DNA of 64,000 bases from JAGQLF01 sp964437465 (GCA_964437465.1 CAYTGI010000002.1:34126-98125); one strand, 5' to 3'. Numbered from the stretch's first letter, positions 33,098-42,035 are shown. Numbers and translations are program-made. The notes: generated by a model from the letters alone, not told the origin.

Positions 33098-35014
33098 TTA
33101 TGTTTTTAGTGCTGCGATAAACGCTTCTTTAGGTACTTCAATACTTCCGAATTGTTTAAGCTTTTTCTTACCTTTCTTTTGTTTTTCAAGAAGTTTTTTC
33201 TTTCTTGTTTCATCACCTCCATAAAGTTTAGCTGTAACGTCTTTTCTAAGAGCTTGAATAGTTTCTCTAGCGATTACTTCTCCTCCAATTGCAGCTTGAA
33301 TAGGTACTTTATATTGCTGTTTTGGAATTATATCTTTAAGTTTGCTAACAAGTTCTTTTCCTCTGTCCCTGGCTTTATCTTTATGTGCAAGGTAAGAGAG
33401 AGGCTCAACTTCTTCTGCATTTAATAAAATTGTGACTTTAACTATTTCGCTTTTTCTATACTCTAAAAATTCATAGTCCATAGAAGCGTAACCTCTGCTG
33501 ATTGACTTTAATTTATCGAAAAAGTTTGTAATAACCTCAACAGTGGGAATTTCATAGATTAGAACAGCATGTTTAGTCTTACTAGCTGATCTTGATATAT
33601 AGTTTGTTGTTTTATAAACTCCCCTACTCTTTTGGGCTAATTCCATTATTGGACCAATGTATTCTTCAGGTGTCATAATCTCCATTTTTACCCAAGGCTC
33701 TTCTACTTCTTCGTATAGACTGCCGTCAGGGAATTCTAAAGCAGTTCGAATGGTCGCAACATTAGTTTCTTCATTTATCTTTCCTGTATTAATATTAGGC
33801 AATTTACTATAGTCTCTTGTTGATAGCTTTACCTTAAACTCGACAGTTGGAATTGTACTTATTAAATCAATTCCAAACTCTCGTTCTAACCTGTCTTGAG
33901 TGATCTCTAAATGAAGTAATCCTAAGAATCCACAAACGAATCCTGTTCCTAGTGCTTGTGAGTATTCCTTCTCGAATGAAAGTGCTGCATCATTTAATGC
34001 CAGTTTCTCAAGTGCTTCAGCAAACTCAGGATAGTCACTAGCCTCAACAGGAAATAGACTTGCATAAACCATTGGTTTAGGAGCTTGATAACCCATTAAT
34101 GGCGTGACTTTCTTATGATCAGTATTTTCCTTATAAAGCGTAATAGTATCTCCTGTATGAACTTCAGAGATATCTTTTAGTCCTGTTGCGATATAACCTA
34201 CTTCCCCTTCTTCTAATTTCTCACCTTTGAACATTGAAGGAACCATATATCCTATTTCTACAGGTTCGATCTTTTTCTTAGTTCCTATGGTAAATAATGT
34301 GTCTTTTCTTGAAATTGAACCAGATACCATTTTTACTAAGGAAACTGCTCCCATATATTCATGATAAAAAGAATCAAAGACAAGAGCTTTTGTTGCGCTT
34401 TGATCATAATCATCACTGGATTCCATAGTCGGGAGATATATAAGACTATTGTCCTTATCTGGATGAGGTACTTTTTCTACGATAGTATCGAGTATTTCTG
34501 ATACTCCAATTCCAGTTTTACCAGAAGCTAATATTATCTCATCCTCACTAAAACCAAAAGTATCCATTACTTCTTCTTTTACCCTTTCAATTTCTGCACT
34601 TGGCATATCAACTTTATTTAGAACAGGAATAATTTTTAAATCATACTCCATTGCTTTATAAACTGTACTTAATGTCTGAGCTTGAACACCTTGCGTAGCG
34701 TCAACAAGTAACAAAGCTCCTTCACTAGCTGCAACTGATCTAGACACTTCATAGCTAAAATCAACATGCCCAGGAGTATCTATAAGATTTAGAAAATATT
34801 CTACACCATCTTTCTTATGAATAAGTCTAGCTGTTTGTAACTTTATTGTAATTCCCCTCTCTCTTTCAAGTTCTAATGTGTCTAACACTCTATCCTTCAT
34901 CTCACGCTCAGAAATCGTTCCAGTAGATTCAATTAATCTATCCGCTAAGGTAGATTTCCCATGATCAATATGGGCAATAATACAAAAATTTCTTAGTCTC
35001 TCTAATTTATCCAT
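33098..35014 (-). CDS. lepA: Elongation factor 4 (LepA)
   Basis: A ribosome-associated GTPase that back-translocates or helps 30S assembly. The 638-residue length is slightly above the roughly 600 typical. G motifs: AHIDHGKSTL (P-loop), DTPGHVDF, NKVD. Then come EF-G-like domains II, III and V (YASMDYEFLEY) and the LepA-specific C-terminal domain (GKELVSKLKDIIPKQQYKV, YGGDETRKKKLLEKQKKGKK). ATG start; TATAAT about 20 nt upstream. Followed by prfB 33 nt downstream on the same strand. Confidence 0.97.
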   Translation of the reverse strand: MDKLERLRNFCIIAHIDHGKSTLADRLIESTGTISEREMKDRVLDTLELERERGITIKLQTARLIHKKDGVEYFLNLIDTPGHVDFSYEVSRSVAASEGALLLVDATQGVQAQTLSTVYKAMEYDLKIIPVLNKVDMPSAEIERVKEEVMDTFGFSEDEIILASGKTGIGVSEILDTIVEKVPHPDKDNSLIYLPTMESSDDYDQSATKALVFDSFYHEYMGAVSLVKMVSGSISRKDTLFTIGTKKKIEPVEIGYMVPSMFKGEKLEEGEVGYIATGLKDISEVHTGDTITLYKENTDHKKVTPLMGYQAPKPMVYASLFPVEASDYPEFAEALEKLALNDAALSFEKEYSQALGTGFVCGFLGLLHLEITQDRLEREFGIDLISTIPTVEFKVKLSTRDYSKLPNINTGKINEETNVATIRTALEFPDGSLYEEVEEPWVKMEIMTPEEYIGPIMELAQKSRGVYKTTNYISRSASKTKHAVLIYEIPTVEVITNFFDKLKSISRGYASMDYEFLEYRKSEIVKVTILLNAEEVEPLSYLAHKDKARDRGKELVSKLKDIIPKQQYKVPIQAAIGGEVIARETIQALRKDVTAKLYGGDETRKKKLLEKQKKGKKKLKQFGSIEVPKEAFIAALKT

Positions 35015-35109
35015 CTAGTAGTTAAATGCGTCTAATTATACATTGAAAGCTTAAATTACTCTAATTATCTTTTTCGACATAATATGGTGACAAAGTACTA
35101 TATTCGTTA

Positions 35110-35115
35110 TATAAT
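35110..35115 (+). promoter_or_regulatory. TATAAT -10 box, predicted leaderless start
   Basis: Perfect TATAAT ending 5 nt before the ATG at 35121; no Shine-Dalgarno sequence. Confidence 0.45.
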
Positions 35116-35120
35116 TAAAT

Positions 35121-35672
35121 ATGGCAGAAACACCTAATACACGAAAGGATTTTGAGGGATTTGATTCTTTAATTCTTGAACAACCATATATTCTTACAGA
35201 TTCACAAGATATTACATTTGAAGATTTTGATCATTTTGCAAGAGAAAGAGTGTGGTATGTTTATGGACCAGTAAATGAAGCTATTTATTTTAAAATATTT
35301 GAAGATACAACTGACGCATCTGCATACTATTTTTTTCGAGCTAATATGGAAGATCCAAAAAAAACAGTTGTTAAGGAGTTTGGAATTTTTGTTAATACAG
35401 AGTTTTATCAAGTTAATGGAAAAGATTATTCTCATTTAATTCCTTTTGCAATAATGCATGAGGTTCACGAAGCATGGCTATTATTACAACCTGGAGCAGA
35501 TATTTCAAAAAAAGGCATAGAAAAAGCACATTTAGATGCTAGAAGAATTGAGCTTCAAGCAATGATGAATACAAATCCACAATATGTTTATGAATTTATT
35601 AAACTTATAGAACATTATGACTACTTAACTGCATCATCAGAAAGACAAATTATAATAGATCTTTTCGGATAA
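35121..35672 (+). CDS. Protein of unknown function
   Basis: No family recognised. The 183-residue product is predicted soluble, rich in aromatic residues (YYFFRAN, VWYVYGPV). It contains a helix AIMHEVHEAWLLL that resembles, but does not match, the HExxH zinc-protease motif. The following segment (AHLDARRIELQAM) is helical. It is preceded by a leaderless-type promoter and followed by another orphan gene after 65 nt. Confidence 0.6.
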   Translation: MAETPNTRKDFEGFDSLILEQPYILTDSQDITFEDFDHFARERVWYVYGPVNEAIYFKIFEDTTDASAYYFFRANMEDPKKTVVKEFGIFVNTEFYQVNGKDYSHLIPFAIMHEVHEAWLLLQPGADISKKGIEKAHLDARRIELQAMMNTNPQYVYEFIKLIEHYDYLTASSERQIIIDLFG

Positions 35673-35737
35673 TAACCCCGACTCTCAATGACAAAATATG
35701 TATTTTATTATATAATGAATATAGTTAAATAGAAAAT

Positions 35738-36361
35738 ATGTCACAATTAGACCATGATAATTCAGATCTTTATCCTGAATTTCCTGAAGGAGAAGAATTT
35801 GAAAATCCATTTAAAATTTATGATTATTCTGAAACACCATTTCGACTTTCAACGTTTAAAGGTATAGGAGAATCTCCTGAAGATGAACTTGACCTCGACA
35901 CATCTCTTTTTGTAGGAAGTACTTATAGAACTTTTGAAGTATTATCTCAATTTCTTAATAATCAAGAGCATGAAAGTTATGTATTATTATCTCTTCCAGT
36001 TGAGGTTCCTGGAGGCAGTATGAATCAAGGAAGGATTACTTATAAAGTAGATAAATCTAGAAGTGGTTTATTAATTAGTTTACATTCAGTAGACGTCAGT
36101 TCAATTTTTAACCGAAATAGTCCGAAAGGTATTCAAATAGCACAATCTCTTGAGAACTTAGGTCAGGTTTTAATTCGAAATATGATGAAAGACTTTCTAT
36201 CACATTCTATGGATAAATCAATATTCGCTTATAGTAATGCTGATTATTTTGGCATGACACCGCAGGAAAAATTTGATTATGAAGTTAGAGGAATTAGAAA
36301 AGCATTTAATTATGGAAGAATTAACTCAGCTTGGTCACAATTTTTAGATACATTAAAATAG
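35738..36361 (+). CDS. Protein of unknown function
   Basis: No family recognised. The 207-residue product is predicted soluble, acidic at the N-terminus, with mixed alpha/beta composition and no Cys. The end (MTPQEKFDYEVRGIRKAF) is helical and charged. TATAAT at 35711-35716 would give a leader of about 15 nt. It ends at a strong terminator that directly abuts rmuC. Confidence 0.6.
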   Translation: MSQLDHDNSDLYPEFPEGEEFENPFKIYDYSETPFRLSTFKGIGESPEDELDLDTSLFVGSTYRTFEVLSQFLNNQEHESYVLLSLPVEVPGGSMNQGRITYKVDKSRSGLLISLHSVDVSSIFNRNSPKGIQIAQSLENLGQVLIRNMMKDFLSHSMDKSIFAYSNADYFGMTPQEKFDYEVRGIRKAFNYGRINSAWSQFLDTLK

Positions 36362-36394
36362 AATTGAAGTTTATTAATTAAGTAAACTTTTGTT

Positions 36395-36426
36395 AAACTA
36401 GATCATTACTTTTGATCTAGTTTTTT
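36395..36426 (+). terminator. Terminator ending at the rmuC start codon
   Basis: Perfect 11-bp stem AAACTAGATCA / TGATCTAGTTT with a 7-nt loop, followed by T residues up to 36426. The rmuC ATG begins at 36427, the very next base. Confidence 0.85.
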
Positions 36427-37533
36427 ATGGATCCGATTTTAATAATTGGAATCGCTATACTCTTGCTCCTCATCTTTATTGCTTTTAAAGTTACAAGAAA
36501 AGAAGAAAAGGATGATTCAGGAAAAGAATCACTAACTTTAATCAAACAACAAGAGGAAAGATTAGAACGAACAAGGCAGGAACTAAATGAGCTTCTCCGT
36601 TCTCAAAATGAATTGTTAAATAAACAATTTAGCGATTCAAATAAGACAATGCAACTACAGTTTAAGATGTCTCAGCATTCTGTTCATCAACAGCTTAAGG
36701 ATTCGATGGAATCTATGCAATCTTTAACAAAAGAACTTACGAGTATTAAAAAGACTAATGAGCATGTAGCTGATTTAGCTAAGCAGATGGATTCCCTAGA
36801 AAAGATTTTAAAAAATCCGAAACAAAGAGGTGTTTTAGGAGAGTACTTTTTAGAGACTACTTTGAAAAATGTTTTACCTCCAGAAAGTTTCCAGATGCAA
36901 TACAAGTTTCAAAACGGAGAAATTGTAGACGCAGTAGTTTTTGTTAAAGATAAAATAGTTCCTATAGATTCAAAATTTTCATTGGAAAACTATAATCGGA
37001 TAGTTCAGATGGATGAAGGCGCTGAAAGAGATGATATGGAGAGAGATTTTAAGAATGATTTAAAGAAGAGAATTGACGAGACTGCAAAATATATTAGACC
37101 TGAGGAAGGGACAATGGAATTTGCATTTATGTTTATACCGAGTGAGGGAATTTACTATGATTTATTAGTAAATAAAGTAGGTTCTATAAAGGTAAATACT
37201 AGAGATTTAATTTCTTACGCATTTACAGAAAAAAATGTAATTATTGTATCTCCAACTTCATTCTTAGCGTATCTTCAAACAGTTCTTCAAGGATTAAGAA
37301 TGTTGAAAATCGAGGAATCAGCTTTACAGATTAAGGATAACGTTGCTAAACTCCAAAAACATATTAAAGCCTACGATGAATATTTTGCAAAAGTTGGAAA
37401 ACATCTGGGTACAACAGTTAACGCATATAATTATGCAAATAAAGAGCTTAATAAAATCGATAAAGACGTAATGAAAATAAGTGGGGAAAGTATGGAATTA
37501 ACAAGTGAGGATATCAATGAAGAGATATCATGA
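36427..37533 (+). CDS. rmuC: DNA recombination protein RmuC family
   Basis: RmuC proteins limit inversions at short inverted repeats; biochemical activity is unproven, but the core is a nuclease-like fold. The 368-residue protein has an N-terminal transmembrane helix (about 3-21), a coiled coil (about 35-130), and the RmuC core with GVLGEYFLETTLKNVLPPE, VPIDSKFSLENY and FMFIPSEGIYYDLL. The ATG lies directly after a terminator U-tract with no Shine-Dalgarno. Its TGA overlaps the next ATG (ATGA), starting a tightly packed five-gene operon. Confidence 0.93.
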   Translation: MDPILIIGIAILLLLIFIAFKVTRKEEKDDSGKESLTLIKQQEERLERTRQELNELLRSQNELLNKQFSDSNKTMQLQFKMSQHSVHQQLKDSMESMQSLTKELTSIKKTNEHVADLAKQMDSLEKILKNPKQRGVLGEYFLETTLKNVLPPESFQMQYKFQNGEIVDAVVFVKDKIVPIDSKFSLENYNRIVQMDEGAERDDMERDFKNDLKKRIDETAKYIRPEEGTMEFAFMFIPSEGIYYDLLVNKVGSIKVNTRDLISYAFTEKNVIIVSPTSFLAYLQTVLQGLRMLKIEESALQIKDNVAKLQKHIKAYDEYFAKVGKHLGTTVNAYNYANKELNKIDKDVMKISGESMELTSEDINEEIS

Positions 37534-38090
37534 GTAAAGTTATAAGTATTGATGAAATATATGCTGCTCAAAATGCAGAACTTCCAGCACAGGTAGATAA
37601 TGATGATATTCCTGATGATTATAGGCAAAAATATGAAGAGTTTGTTTCTTCTTTAAGGGATGAGGATGATTTATCAATGTACAACTATTTTATTGCAGAG
37701 CCTGGTGTAACTGTAGAGAAGTTAATGCAAGTTCATCAGATATTGTATCCTGAAGACTCCCATGAAGATGAAAGATCGATTTGCTTTTTATTAGGGAGGT
37801 TTACAGGAGGGTTAAACATATATGAAAGATTAAATGTTATTGAACAAGATTTTCTTGATTTAATTAATTTAGGTATTCATACTATTAGGGATGTAAAAAG
37901 TATAATTATTAAAGTCGATCCAATTGAAACGAAACTAGTTAGTGGAGGTGACCAAGTAATGTTTGTTTATAGGATACTAGGTTGTTTAGGAGAGTATGAG
38001 GACGAGATTGATAGGGAACTATTAGAAAGCCTAGAATCTAAGAAGGATCCTAAAATTATATTTATTAGAGATTACCTTTGGGAACAATGA
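37530..38090 (+). CDS. Unknown protein of the rmuC operon
   Basis: No family recognised. The 186-residue product is acidic and predicted soluble, with helical segments (DYRQKYEEFVSSLRDE, VEKLMQVHQILYPEDSHED) and one Cys pair. It overlaps rmuC by 4 nt (ATGA) and the kinase gene by 4 nt (ATGA) if that gene starts at 38087, so translation is probably coupled. Its role may relate to its neighbours, but nothing in the sequence says how. Confidence 0.6.
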   Translation: MSKVISIDEIYAAQNAELPAQVDNDDIPDDYRQKYEEFVSSLRDEDDLSMYNYFIAEPGVTVEKLMQVHQILYPEDSHEDERSICFLLGRFTGGLNIYERLNVIEQDFLDLINLGIHTIRDVKSIIIKVDPIETKLVSGGDQVMFVYRILGCLGEYEDEIDRELLESLESKKDPKIIFIRDYLWEQ

Positions 38091-38698
38091 GAAGAGTAAT
38101 AGTAATAAATGGTCCAGGTACAAGCGGTAAAAATACTTTTATAAGGGCAATAAGAAGAATGCTCTCACAAGCAGAAATTCCTGTTTATAGCTTTAGCTCT
38201 ATATTTCCGATAAAAGACTATCTTTTTAAAGAAGGTTTATGGGATGGCGAAACTAAAGACGAAAGTGCTAGAAATTTGATGATAAGAACTAAAGCTGAAA
38301 TGGTTGCTGATGGAGATAAACCTCTGTTATATTTGCTTGATAAAATAAAAAGTAAAGAAGTAGGTTTGTTTTTCATCCATATAAGAGAAAGGAGTGAAAT
38401 AGAAAAATTTATTGATGAATGTGATTCAGCATTTGGAATTAAGCCTAAAACTATTCATTATGATCGTCAAGGAAGAGAGGTTATTAATACCACTGCCGAA
38501 ATAGGAACCAGAGAGTTTGAAGGTTATGATTATGATTTTTTAGTTGGAGATGGTTTGGGAGAGGTTAAGAAAGCTGCAGTTCAGTTTATTCACATTATTG
38601 GAATTGAAAATTTTAGAACCAACTTAGAAGACTCGGAGTTGCTTGAAGGTGAATTACATTCAGGTTTCGATGATGAATTAAGTGCTGGTTATGCATAA
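38087..38698 (+). CDS. P-loop nucleoside/nucleotide kinase-like protein
   Basis: Starting at ATG 38087 (overlap ATGA with the previous gene) the product has 203 residues and begins VIVINGPGTSGKNTFIRAI. This is a Walker A loop with GKNT instead of the usual GK(S/T). The region FSSIFPIKDYLF, a helical lid-like region (ESARNLMIRTKAEMVAD) and GLFFIHIRERSEIEKFI fit the deoxynucleoside/adenylate kinase fold, with the Arg-rich turn. The C-terminal tail (160-203) is acidic. A TTG at 38078 is also in frame but less likely. Substrate is unknown. Confidence 0.7.
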   Translation: MRRVIVINGPGTSGKNTFIRAIRRMLSQAEIPVYSFSSIFPIKDYLFKEGLWDGETKDESARNLMIRTKAEMVADGDKPLLYLLDKIKSKEVGLFFIHIRERSEIEKFIDECDSAFGIKPKTIHYDRQGREVINTTAEIGTREFEGYDYDFLVGDGLGEVKKAAVQFIHIIGIENFRTNLEDSELLEGELHSGFDDELSAGYA

Positions 38699-38701
38699 AT
38701 T

Positions 38702-39163
38702 ATGGATTTATTAGATGCGTTTTTAGAAGAATATAGAACAAATGAAATCCAAAAAAATATGGATTCTCATGAAAGACACTTGGTTGGTCTAAAGAAAGAC
38801 CCAAGAGCTTTGAGTATATATGATATGAGAGCAACAATAATGGATTTCGTACCAGAACAAATTGCAAAAGATTCTTATACTGATGAAGATGGAGACTTAG
38901 AAGTTGAACTAAGACTGTTAGTAGAATCAGGAAGATATCAGGCACACTGTCTGGTTGCCTTTGTTTTAGAAGAAGCTATACAGTTAAGTAATAAAGGATA
39001 CTTAGAAAGGGATGGCTTTAGAGCATACTTGAGAAATAGACTTAATACATTTCAAACAACACCTTGGAAATTAAACTCAAATATAACTAGTATTCCAGAA
39101 TTATTAATATTAGAATTAGATGATTTTAAGCGAGTCAAACAACTTTATATCGATATACTATGA
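38702..39163 (+). CDS. Unknown protein of the rmuC operon
   Basis: No family recognised. The 153-residue product is predicted soluble and helical, acidic, with one Cys (AHCLVAFVLEEA). It starts 3 nt after the kinase gene and overlaps the YjjX-like gene by 4 nt (ATGA). Confidence 0.6.
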   Translation: MDLLDAFLEEYRTNEIQKNMDSHERHLVGLKKDPRALSIYDMRATIMDFVPEQIAKDSYTDEDGDLEVELRLLVESGRYQAHCLVAFVLEEAIQLSNKGYLERDGFRAYLRNRLNTFQTTPWKLNSNITSIPELLILELDDFKRVKQLYIDIL

Positions 39164-39693
39164 AAAAGATAATTGTTGCTTCAAAAAACCCAGTTAAAAT
39201 TCAAACTACTCAAAATGCTTTTGAAAAAATGTTTCCTCTAGAAGCATTTGAACTCGAAGGGATCTCGGTTGAATCCGGAGTATCAGATCAACCATTGAGT
39301 AATGAAGAAACTTTAGAAGGAGCGATTAATAGATCAAAAAATGCAAAAGAAGAAAAACCAGAGGCTCATTTCTGGGTGGGAATCGAAGGAGGTATTGAGG
39401 AGTTTGGGGATGATTTAAGAACTTTTGCATGGATAACTATTTTAGGAAAAAATGGTTTTTTAAGTAGGGCAAGTACTGGAGATTTTTTATTGCCACCAGA
39501 AGTAGCGAAACTTGTAAAAGAGGGAAAAGAGCTTGGTGAAGCTGATGATATTGTATTTAAAAAGGAAAATTCAAAACAAGCGAATGGAGCTGTTGGACTT
39601 TTAACTGATGATGTTTTAACTAGAACAAGTTTTTACGAGACTGCGGTAATATTAGCTCTCATCCCGTTTAAGAACGAGAGCTTGTATTTTTAG
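39160..39693 (+). CDS. yjjX: Inosine/xanthosine triphosphatase (YjjX/DUF84 family)
   Basis: YjjX-type enzymes hydrolyse non-canonical nucleoside triphosphates such as ITP and XTP. The 177-residue protein begins KKIIVASKNPVKIQTTQNAF, the family's substrate-loop. It continues with GVSDQPLSNEETLEGAINR, WVGIEGGIEE, and the C-terminal GAVGLLTDDVLTRTSFYE. It is last in the five-gene operon with the P-loop kinase, which suggests a nucleotide-handling theme. A riboflavin-related or protein-binding function has also been proposed for family members. Confidence 0.88.
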   Translation: MKKIIVASKNPVKIQTTQNAFEKMFPLEAFELEGISVESGVSDQPLSNEETLEGAINRSKNAKEEKPEAHFWVGIEGGIEEFGDDLRTFAWITILGKNGFLSRASTGDFLLPPEVAKLVKEGKELGEADDIVFKKENSKQANGAVGLLTDDVLTRTSFYETAVILALIPFKNESLYF

Positions 39694-40617
39694 TTATTGT
39701 TCACCTCCTCTTAGTCTCTTTCCTTCATTAGAAATTTTAACCATAGCTCTACCCATTGAATTGATCAATCTTTCTAGTTTCTCTTCTATTTCTCTTATAT
39801 ATCTCTCCTCATCCTCACTTCTTTCGGATCTCAGTGTTACCGAAGCTGTATCCTTGACAGTTAGTCCCCTTTCTACAACAAAATCTGGATCATCTAGTAT
39901 AGGAGCATAATCATCATCTTGTTTGCTTCCTTTGATAATTTTCCATTCAAAATGAGGGACTTCTGTTCTAGTTTGTTGAGGGATTACAGTAATTACCTTC
40001 CTATCTTCTGAATTAATTCCTGCAGAAAAAATATTTCTTAATCTATTGATATGGTTGACCAACACATTTCTACACCCCTCAACAGGTTCTCCTCTTCCAT
40101 CTAAGAGACCTACTGCTTGAAGAATATCGTAAGTTTGATTATTGAAAATTTCTAGTTGCTCTTTAGCGAACTGAGGTTCCTCTGAGAAATGTTCATTTCT
40201 GAAATCAATAACATATCCAGAAAGCCTTTCTATAGGTTGATTTACTAATGAATCGAAAACACACATGATTAAATCTAGGTAATTTTCTACTTCTTGGTTA
40301 AATTGTGCTGCAGTTGCTTCTACTTGTGCTATCCATTCAGTAAGACTACCTTCTCTTGAGTTTAAAGCAGCTAGTATGTCTACTGGTTTAGCTTGCCTAA
40401 CTAAACTTGTGTCTCCTGGAAGAACTTCAATAAATGGTTTAAGTCTTTGATCCTCTCCAACATAAGTACTAATCATATGCGGTTCGAAGTAATTAAGAGA
40501 GAATCCTGCTTTATCAAGTCTGGAAATGGTTTCAAGGACTACTTGTAAATGATCTAGGTCACCAAGAAGATCATTATAATCATTAGCTCTATTTATTCCA
40601 GTTGAGATCAGATTCAT
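39694..40617 (-). CDS. Protein of unknown function
   Basis: No family recognised. The 307-residue product is acidic and mostly helical. It lies 15 nt downstream of the gene at 40633 on the minus strand and is convergent with yjjX, with stops directly abutting. The final 40 residues (YIREIEEKLERLINSMGRAM) look like a coiled coil. It belongs to a block of four minus-strand orphan genes upstream of which lies clpC. Confidence 0.6.
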   Translation of the reverse strand: MNLISTGINRANDYNDLLGDLDHLQVVLETISRLDKAGFSLNYFEPHMISTYVGEDQRLKPFIEVLPGDTSLVRQAKPVDILAALNSREGSLTEWIAQVEATAAQFNQEVENYLDLIMCVFDSLVNQPIERLSGYVIDFRNEHFSEEPQFAKEQLEIFNNQTYDILQAVGLLDGRGEPVEGCRNVLVNHINRLRNIFSAGINSEDRKVITVIPQQTRTEVPHFEWKIIKGSKQDDDYAPILDDPDFVVERGLTVKDTASVTLRSERSEDEERYIREIEEKLERLINSMGRAMVKISNEGKRLRGGEQ

Positions 40618-40632
40618 TATTAGTGTATTATT

Positions 40633-41010
40633 CTATTCTACAGAAACTCCAACAGGTAGAATTCCAAAAGATCTAAATCCACTTCGCGAAAGTTGGTCTA
40701 CTATACTAACAAACTCCCTTATATCTTGATCCCTCATTTTCAAAAATTCAAAATCTAACTGAATCTCTACTTTTCCATCTGCGAGCCTAGTTACGTCTCG
40801 AACTGATGGAACATTTTTTCCAAGCCCTTTTGCAGTAATAAGATACCCATTAAATAATATTCCAAGTTCTGGAGAATCTTGAATAGCATCTAAGGCTCTT
40901 TTTAATGTCTTTTGATCTGGGTTGAGCCCAATTTCTTCAATATCTCTCCTAACAGCTATTTCAATATCTTCATCTCTAGGGTGTATTGCCCGAGAAAGTG
41001 CAGAAGACAA
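40633..41010 (-). CDS. Downstream half of a frameshifted unknown gene
   Basis: The listed start is TTG 41010, but the frame stays open and protein-like upstream (SQVELPNTIGGNEEISRTIT and SRGNILSSALSRAIHPRDE) across the stop of the gene at 41037. A one-base shift at the T6 run at 41094-41099 joins both into one protein of about 260 residues. This half contains GYLITAKGLGKNVPSVRDV, resembling GGIVLSADMLEEVPQIREV in the first half, so the whole may have two related domains. No known family. Confidence 0.6.
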   Translation of the reverse strand: MSSALSRAIHPRDEDIEIAVRRDIEEIGLNPDQKTLKRALDAIQDSPELGILFNGYLITAKGLGKNVPSVRDVTRLADGKVEIQLDFEFLKMRDQDIREFVSIVDQLSRSGFRSFGILPVGVSVE

Positions 41011-41036
41011 AATATTTCCTCGAGAAAGTTGTTCAG

Positions 41037-41414
41037 TTATTGTTCTTGAAATTTCCTCATTGCCACCAATAGTATTAGGAAGCTCAACTTGACTTTTTTC
41101 AAATCTATAGTCATCCTTACTCTTGCAGTTCCACTTGCAAGAGTATCTTCAAGATTAATATCTCCAATTTCAATTGCAAAAAACTCAGCTAATTTGCCAA
41201 ATGTACTATTCATTATGTTAAGAACAGGAATAGCGACTTCTCTAATTTGGGGGACTTCCTCTAGCATATCAGCTGATAAAACTATACCTCCTGAGGTAAG
41301 CCTCACATTACTCTGCCTAAGGATATTAAGATTAACTTCAATAAGATCTAATGGATTGTTTGTTTGTTGAGGGACTAAATCCATTCCATCTCCCTCTACA
41401 TGTTCATCACTCAT
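41037..41414 (-). CDS. Upstream half of a frameshifted unknown gene
   Basis: ATG 41414. The 125-residue product ends VKLSFLILLVAMRKFQEQ after a stretch (VRMTIDLKK) that continues better in another frame. The transition is at GAAAAAAG in the minus-strand sequence (T run 41094-41099). With one extra A the protein continues as KKSQVELPNTIGGNEE into the next gene. An indel error, a real mutation, or slippage would all explain it. Function unknown; one domain has beta-type strands (NVRLTSGGIVLSADML). Confidence 0.62.
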   Translation of the reverse strand: MSDEHVEGDGMDLVPQQTNNPLDLIEVNLNILRQSNVRLTSGGIVLSADMLEEVPQIREVAIPVLNIMNSTFGKLAEFFAIEIGDINLEDTLASGTARVRMTIDLKKVKLSFLILLVAMRKFQEQ

Positions 41415-41465
41415 AAACTAAATTAATAATTGCGGGGATTATATCAGATCTCAGAGGATTTACTA

Positions 41466-42035
41466 CTAAGCTTCTCTTATTATTCGACCGTTTGAGTCAT
41501 ATTGAACATATTGTCCTATGAAACGACCACTAGGAATAACATATGTTTTGTACTTTCCTTTATAATTAGGTGGAGCTAAAACTTGAGCACTATTTTCTGA
41601 ATTTATAATTATGAGTTTACTAAAATCGCCTAGAGTACTGCTATTTACATTTTCAGGAAATCGATAATAATAAGTAGGACTTTTACCTAATCTACCTCCA
41701 AAGGTAATTCTTCCTTGAGTTATTAGTTTTTGAGAATTTGGTAAAGATCCTCTATCCAGAAGAATATAAACTACTTTCCCTGCTTGATCTACTGGTGTAA
41801 TTATCTCAAACTTTATCCCTTCTGGAAGCCCTTCTAACATTAGGTCAAACTCTTCATCCGTTATAGAAGGTACAGTTTCACGATCAGCAACTACGTACCT
41901 TAAGTCATAGCCACTCATCTCAACAAACCTTTCAGTATTCTCATCTACATTCGCCAAACCAACTCTAACTGACGGGTGACATTCGATACCAATATGGAGT
42001 AAGCCCTCCTCTGGAACAATTGTAAGATCAGACAT
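41466..42035 (-). CDS. Protein of unknown function
   Basis: No family recognised. The 189-residue product is predicted soluble and beta-rich, with several valine/isoleucine strands (FEIITPVDQAGKVVYILLDR) and one Cys (HIGIECHPSVRVG). It lies 51 nt upstream of the frameshifted gene and 38 nt downstream of clpC, on the same strand, so it may be in a clpC-initiated transcript. Confidence 0.6.
   Translation of the reverse strand: MSDLTIVPEEGLLHIGIECHPSVRVGLANVDENTERFVEMSGYDLRYVVADRETVPSITDEEFDLMLEGLPEGIKFEIITPVDQAGKVVYILLDRGSLPNSQKLITQGRITFGGRLGKSPTYYYRFPENVNSSTLGDFSKLIIINSENSAQVLAPPNYKGKYKTYVIPSGRFIGQYVQYDSNGRIIREA

Noticed and set aside
35121..35672. HExxH zinc protease in the orphan at 35121
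   Set aside because: The sequence is HEVHE, not HExxH (two residues between HE and H are needed), and no further ligand is visible.
38078..38086. TTG 38078 as kinase start
   Set aside because: ATG 38087 gives an ATGA overlap and places the P-loop near the N-terminus as in the family.
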